DNA of 8,930 bases, taken from Candidatus Helarchaeota archaeon. Its GTDB lineage: Archaea > Asgardarchaeota > Lokiarchaeia > Helarchaeales > HEL-GB-A. Shown one piece after another: positions 6,733 to 8,930 of this stretch (within the stretch, counting starts at the first letter, position 1; each line of letters begins with the position of its first letter). A program made the translations under genes and the position numbers. A model generated the notes under the pieces. It saw nothing but the letters and a program-made list of their open reading frames with translations, was not told the origin of the DNA and made no database searches. The DNA is taken from assembly GCA_013375455.1 (NCBI GenBank), contig JABXJT010000131.1, positions 1 through 8,930 of the forward strand, read 5' to 3'.

Positions 6733-8692
6733 CCCTCCTGCAAAAGGTTTCGATTATTGCAAGAATTTGGTTATCCTTGAAATGTCTTTGCTCCATCGCT
6801 CCTGAGAGACAAACCGCATTACAACATCCACACCCCTTACATAAAGCTTCGTTGACAGACGCAACAGTTACGAGATGCCCATATCTATTTACCTCTTTCA
6901 GTTCGATGGCAGTGTAGGGACATACTTCTACACAGAATCCACAGCCACGACATTTCAATTCATTCACGATGGAGGTTATTGGTTCAATTAACAACTGATC
7001 CTGCGATAAAATTTCGCATGTTTTAGCTGCCGCCCCGCTCGCTTGTGCGACAGTATCTGGAATATCTTTTGGAGCTTGCACGCACCCTGCTAAAAACACT
7101 CCATCGGTAAAAGTATCAACTGGACGCAGTTTGGGATGGGCCTCCATTAAAAACCCGTCTGGACTACGTGAAAGATTGAATAACCGTGCCAATTCCGATA
7201 AATTATCTTTAGGAACAAGACCAACGCCCAGAACAACTAAATCGAAATTCAATTCAAGTGGGCGATCTAAAAGCGTATCTTCCGCTCTTAAAGTTAAGCT
7301 TTTATCAGGATTCTCATAAATCTCAGCGACTCGCCCTCTTATAAATCGAACTCCAGGCGTATTTTGCGTGGCATTATAAAATTCCTCGAATCCTTTTCCA
7401 AAAGCCCTGACATCGATGTAAAACAAGTAGCATTCCGCTTCAGGATGCTTTTCTTTATATAGTCGTGCCTGTTTTATTAAATACATGCAACAAACTCGAC
7501 TGCAATACGGGTTAAAACCCTCCTGTAAACTCCTGCTTCCAACGCAATGAATGAAGGCGATACCTTTAGGGTGTTCCTTTGGGTTTGATATTTTGACGAC
7601 ATCACCCAAGGTTGGTCCAAACGAACTGAAAAGCCGTTCCATTTGGAGACCATCGATGACATTTTCATATTTTCCATAGCCATAGAATTCAGCTCTAGAG
7701 GCATCGAAGACATCATATCCAGATGCCATGACTACAGCACCCACCTCTACCACTTCATCCTCTGATTTCAAATTAAGATCGATTGCCTCAGGTTCACATG
7801 GTTTAATACACAAACCACATTTAATGCACGTGTCATCATCGATTACGTATTTATTGGGAACAGCTTGCGGAAAGGGGATGTAAATTGCCCTTCTTGGGCT
7901 CATCCCGAGCTCAAATTCATTAGGGACAATGACAGGACATATATCTGCGCAATCCCCACACGCATTGCACTTGTCAGGGATTACGTAAGTAGCCTTCTTT
8001 CTGATTGTAACCTTAAAATTCCCAATATATCCTTCGACTTGTATAACTTCCGTATTGGGGAGCAGAACAATGTTTGGATGCCTTCCCACGTCTGACATTT
8101 TAGGAGTCAAAATACAAGCCGAGCAATCCAGAGTTGGGAACGTTTTATCAAGCTGTGCCATACGTCCCCCGATCGTAGGCGATTTTTCCACTAAATATAC
8201 CTTAAAACCATTGTTAGCTATATCCAGCGCAGCCTGAATGCCTGCAATACCGCCCCCAATCACCATTGCTTGGTGTGTCACCCCGACTTTCGTTTTTATA
8301 AGAGGTTCCAGTAATGCTGCACGACTCACGGATCCTGCTATCAATGTCATCGCTTTCCGTGTCGCATCTTCCCTACTTGTATGGACCCACGAATTTTGTT
8401 CTCGAATATTTACCATTTCAAAACAGTAGGGGTTCATGCCAACATTTTCCACGGTGGCTCTGAAAGTAGGTTCGTGCATGCGTGGTGAACAGGCGGCTAC
8501 AATCACCCTATCTAATCCTAATTCTTCCACATCTTTCTGAATCATTTCCTGTCCGGGATCGCTGCACACAAATTTATACCATCGTGCTATTGCAACGTTG
8601 GGCAAGTCCTTCGCAAACTCTACGACTTTCTCCATATCTACCATGGATGCGATATTAATTCCGCACTCACAAACATAGACTCCTATTTTCAT
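6725..8692 (-). CDS. hdrA: HdrA, flavin-containing electron-bifurcating subunit of heterodisulfide reductase type
   Basis: This 655-aa protein is a full-length methanogen-type HdrA, the subunit whose FAD splits electron pairs between a low-potential (ferredoxin) and a high-potential path. In order it has an N-terminal thioredoxin-reductase-like linker domain with VCECGINIA (7-15) and CSPRMHEPTFR (68-78); the FAD-binding GGGIAG (146-151); CSACILTPKM (190-199); an inserted two-cluster ferredoxin (C242/245/248/252 and C289/292/295/299); HCVGSR (382-387) and YCSRVCCMYLIKQA (396-409); then a C-terminal two-cluster ferredoxin (C581/584/587/591 and C618/621/624/628). The last motif ends CLSGAM, with Leu for the usual Pro. 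It opens the leftward operon with AAGGAG six bases before ATG and is followed immediately by mvhD. No hydrogenase genes lie nearby, so electrons probably enter from NAD(P)H via the Flx-like subunits. Whether the acceptor is a CoM/CoB-type disulfide is unknown. Confidence 0.96.
   Translation of the reverse strand: MKIGVYVCECGINIASMVDMEKVVEFAKDLPNVAIARWYKFVCSDPGQEMIQKDVEELGLDRVIVAACSPRMHEPTFRATVENVGMNPYCFEMVNIREQNSWVHTSREDATRKAMTLIAGSVSRAALLEPLIKTKVGVTHQAMVIGGGIAGIQAALDIANNGFKVYLVEKSPTIGGRMAQLDKTFPTLDCSACILTPKMSDVGRHPNIVLLPNTEVIQVEGYIGNFKVTIRKKATYVIPDKCNACGDCADICPVIVPNEFELGMSPRRAIYIPFPQAVPNKYVIDDDTCIKCGLCIKPCEPEAIDLNLKSEDEVVEVGAVVMASGYDVFDASRAEFYGYGKYENVIDGLQMERLFSSFGPTLGDVVKISNPKEHPKGIAFIHCVGSRSLQEGFNPYCSRVCCMYLIKQARLYKEKHPEAECYLFYIDVRAFGKGFEEFYNATQNTPGVRFIRGRVAEIYENPDKSLTLRAEDTLLDRPLELNFDLVVLGVGLVPKDNLSELARLFNLSRSPDGFLMEAHPKLRPVDTFTDGVFLAGCVQAPKDIPDTVAQASGAAAKTCEILSQDQLLIEPITSIVNELKCRGCGFCVEVCPYTAIELKEVNRYGHLVTVASVNEALCKGCGCCNAVCLSGAMEQRHFKDNQILAIIETFCRRGA
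6734..6739 (-). promoter_or_regulatory. AGGAGG ribosome-binding site inside the hdrA end, bearing on the mvhD start
   Basis: The consensus AGGAGG sits in the last codons of hdrA. It is one base from the GTG at 6732 and ten bases from the TTG at 6723. Other genes in the operon use roughly 6-9 bases, so the site fits TTG better. Translation of mvhD is probably coupled to termination of hdrA. Confidence 0.5.
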
Positions 8693-8772
8693 ATGGGTCT
8701 CCTTCTTATCAATTCATTTAATTTGATGTTTCTAGGCGCTCTCAATAACCAAATAACGTAAAAAAAAGTCAC

Positions 8773-8786
8773 ATTAAAATATTGTG
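8773..8786 (-). promoter_or_regulatory. Candidate TATA element of the hdrA operon
   Basis: Read on the minus strand, this stretch contains AATATTTTAAT and lies about 80-95 bases upstream of the hdrA ATG. A start site some 26 bases downstream would leave a leader of about 60 nt, enough to include the AAGGAG site. It is one of several AT-rich candidates in the 8693-8820 spacer, so confidence is low. Confidence 0.25.
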
Positions 8787-8888
8787 GAATTAAGAACAGA
8801 TAAAAAAAATAGCTTCAATGGGAAACTTTTGGAATAGTTTATACTTACCAACAGGCTGACTTAAGCTGACGAATGACAATACAACTCT

Positions 8889-8930
8889 CTATTTCACTGA
8901 GTCAGGATTTGACTTTGGTGGCATTCCAAA
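8889..8930 (-). CDS. Possible 3' end of a leftward gene entering from the right edge (partial)
   Basis: Reading leftward from the edge, one frame encodes FGMPPKSNPDSVK and stops at TAG (8891-8889). A second frame encodes WNATKVKS and stops at TGA. Either could be a protein C-terminus, but at 8-13 codons neither can be assigned. The rightward frame from ATG 8873 is also open to the edge. Nothing here is established, and the entry mainly marks that hdrA's upstream region may border another gene or a mobile-element end. Confidence 0.15.
   Translation of the reverse strand, partial: FGMPPKSNPDSVK

Noticed and set aside
1565..8429. Short plus-strand open frames lying opposite the leftward operon genes, and an internal minus-strand frame at 7477-7716 within hdrA
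   Set aside because: All lie inside genes with clear family motifs in the listed frame, and their translations show no domain or motif of their own.
6725..8692. Concluding from HdrA that the organism is a methanogen
   Set aside because: HdrA/MvhD/Flx clusters occur in many non-methanogenic archaea and sulfate-reducing bacteria, and no methanogenesis marker lies in the window.
8873..8930. Rightward open frame from ATG 8873 to the window edge
   Set aside because: Only 19 codons, no ribosome site upstream, and the translation is unremarkable; it could be chance.

Overview
This 8.93 kb window is AT-rich (about 40% G+C by eye) and almost certainly comes from an anaerobe, most likely an archaeon. 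The main evidence is a methanogen-type HdrA with an MvhD partner, several [4Fe-4S] redox proteins, extended Shine-Dalgarno sites, and T- or AT-rich spacers with TATA-like stretches. The lineage cannot be fixed from the sequence: related Hdr clusters also occur in Archaeoglobi, Bathyarchaeia, Asgard archaea and sulfate-reducing bacteria.

Layout, left to right. Positions 2-55 may be the tail of a rightward gene. Next comes an AT-rich spacer, then one rightward gene (about 317-1201) for a cysteine-rich ferredoxin-like protein. Its reading frame is open well upstream of the first canonical start codon. A 146-bp convergent gap separates it from a seven-gene leftward operon occupying 8692 down to 1348. 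In transcription order the operon encodes HdrA (8692-6725), MvhD (6732-6292), two related dicluster [4Fe-4S] proteins (6295-5309 and 5296-4274), an FAD/NAD(P)H oxidoreductase with a C-terminal [2Fe-2S] site (4277-3441), an HdrB/LutA-like protein with two CCG domains (3397-2651), and a LutB-like LUD-domain protein with two [4Fe-4S] sites (2649-1348). Junctions are 4-bp overlaps or gaps of 1-12 nt, except for one 43-nt gap before the CCG gene. The right end (8693-8930) is the operon's upstream region plus a possible fragment of another gene.

How the genes fit together (inference). HdrA, MvhD, the two dicluster proteins and the FAD/NAD(P)H protein match the Flx-Hdr type of flavin-based electron-bifurcating complex, in which NAD(P)H electrons pass through Flx subunits and MvhD to the FAD of HdrA. 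They are then split between ferredoxin and a higher-potential acceptor. The acceptor side is normally HdrB plus HdrC. Here its place is taken by a two-CCG protein and a LutB-like protein, so the machine may couple NAD(P)H and ferredoxin to a disulfide or to a 2-hydroxyacid/2-oxoacid couple such as lactate/pyruvate. No hydrogenase catalytic subunit, canonical HdrC, LutC or flavin lactate dehydrogenase is present in the window. The last two genes also look AT-richer than the upstream five near their junction, suggesting a composite cluster.
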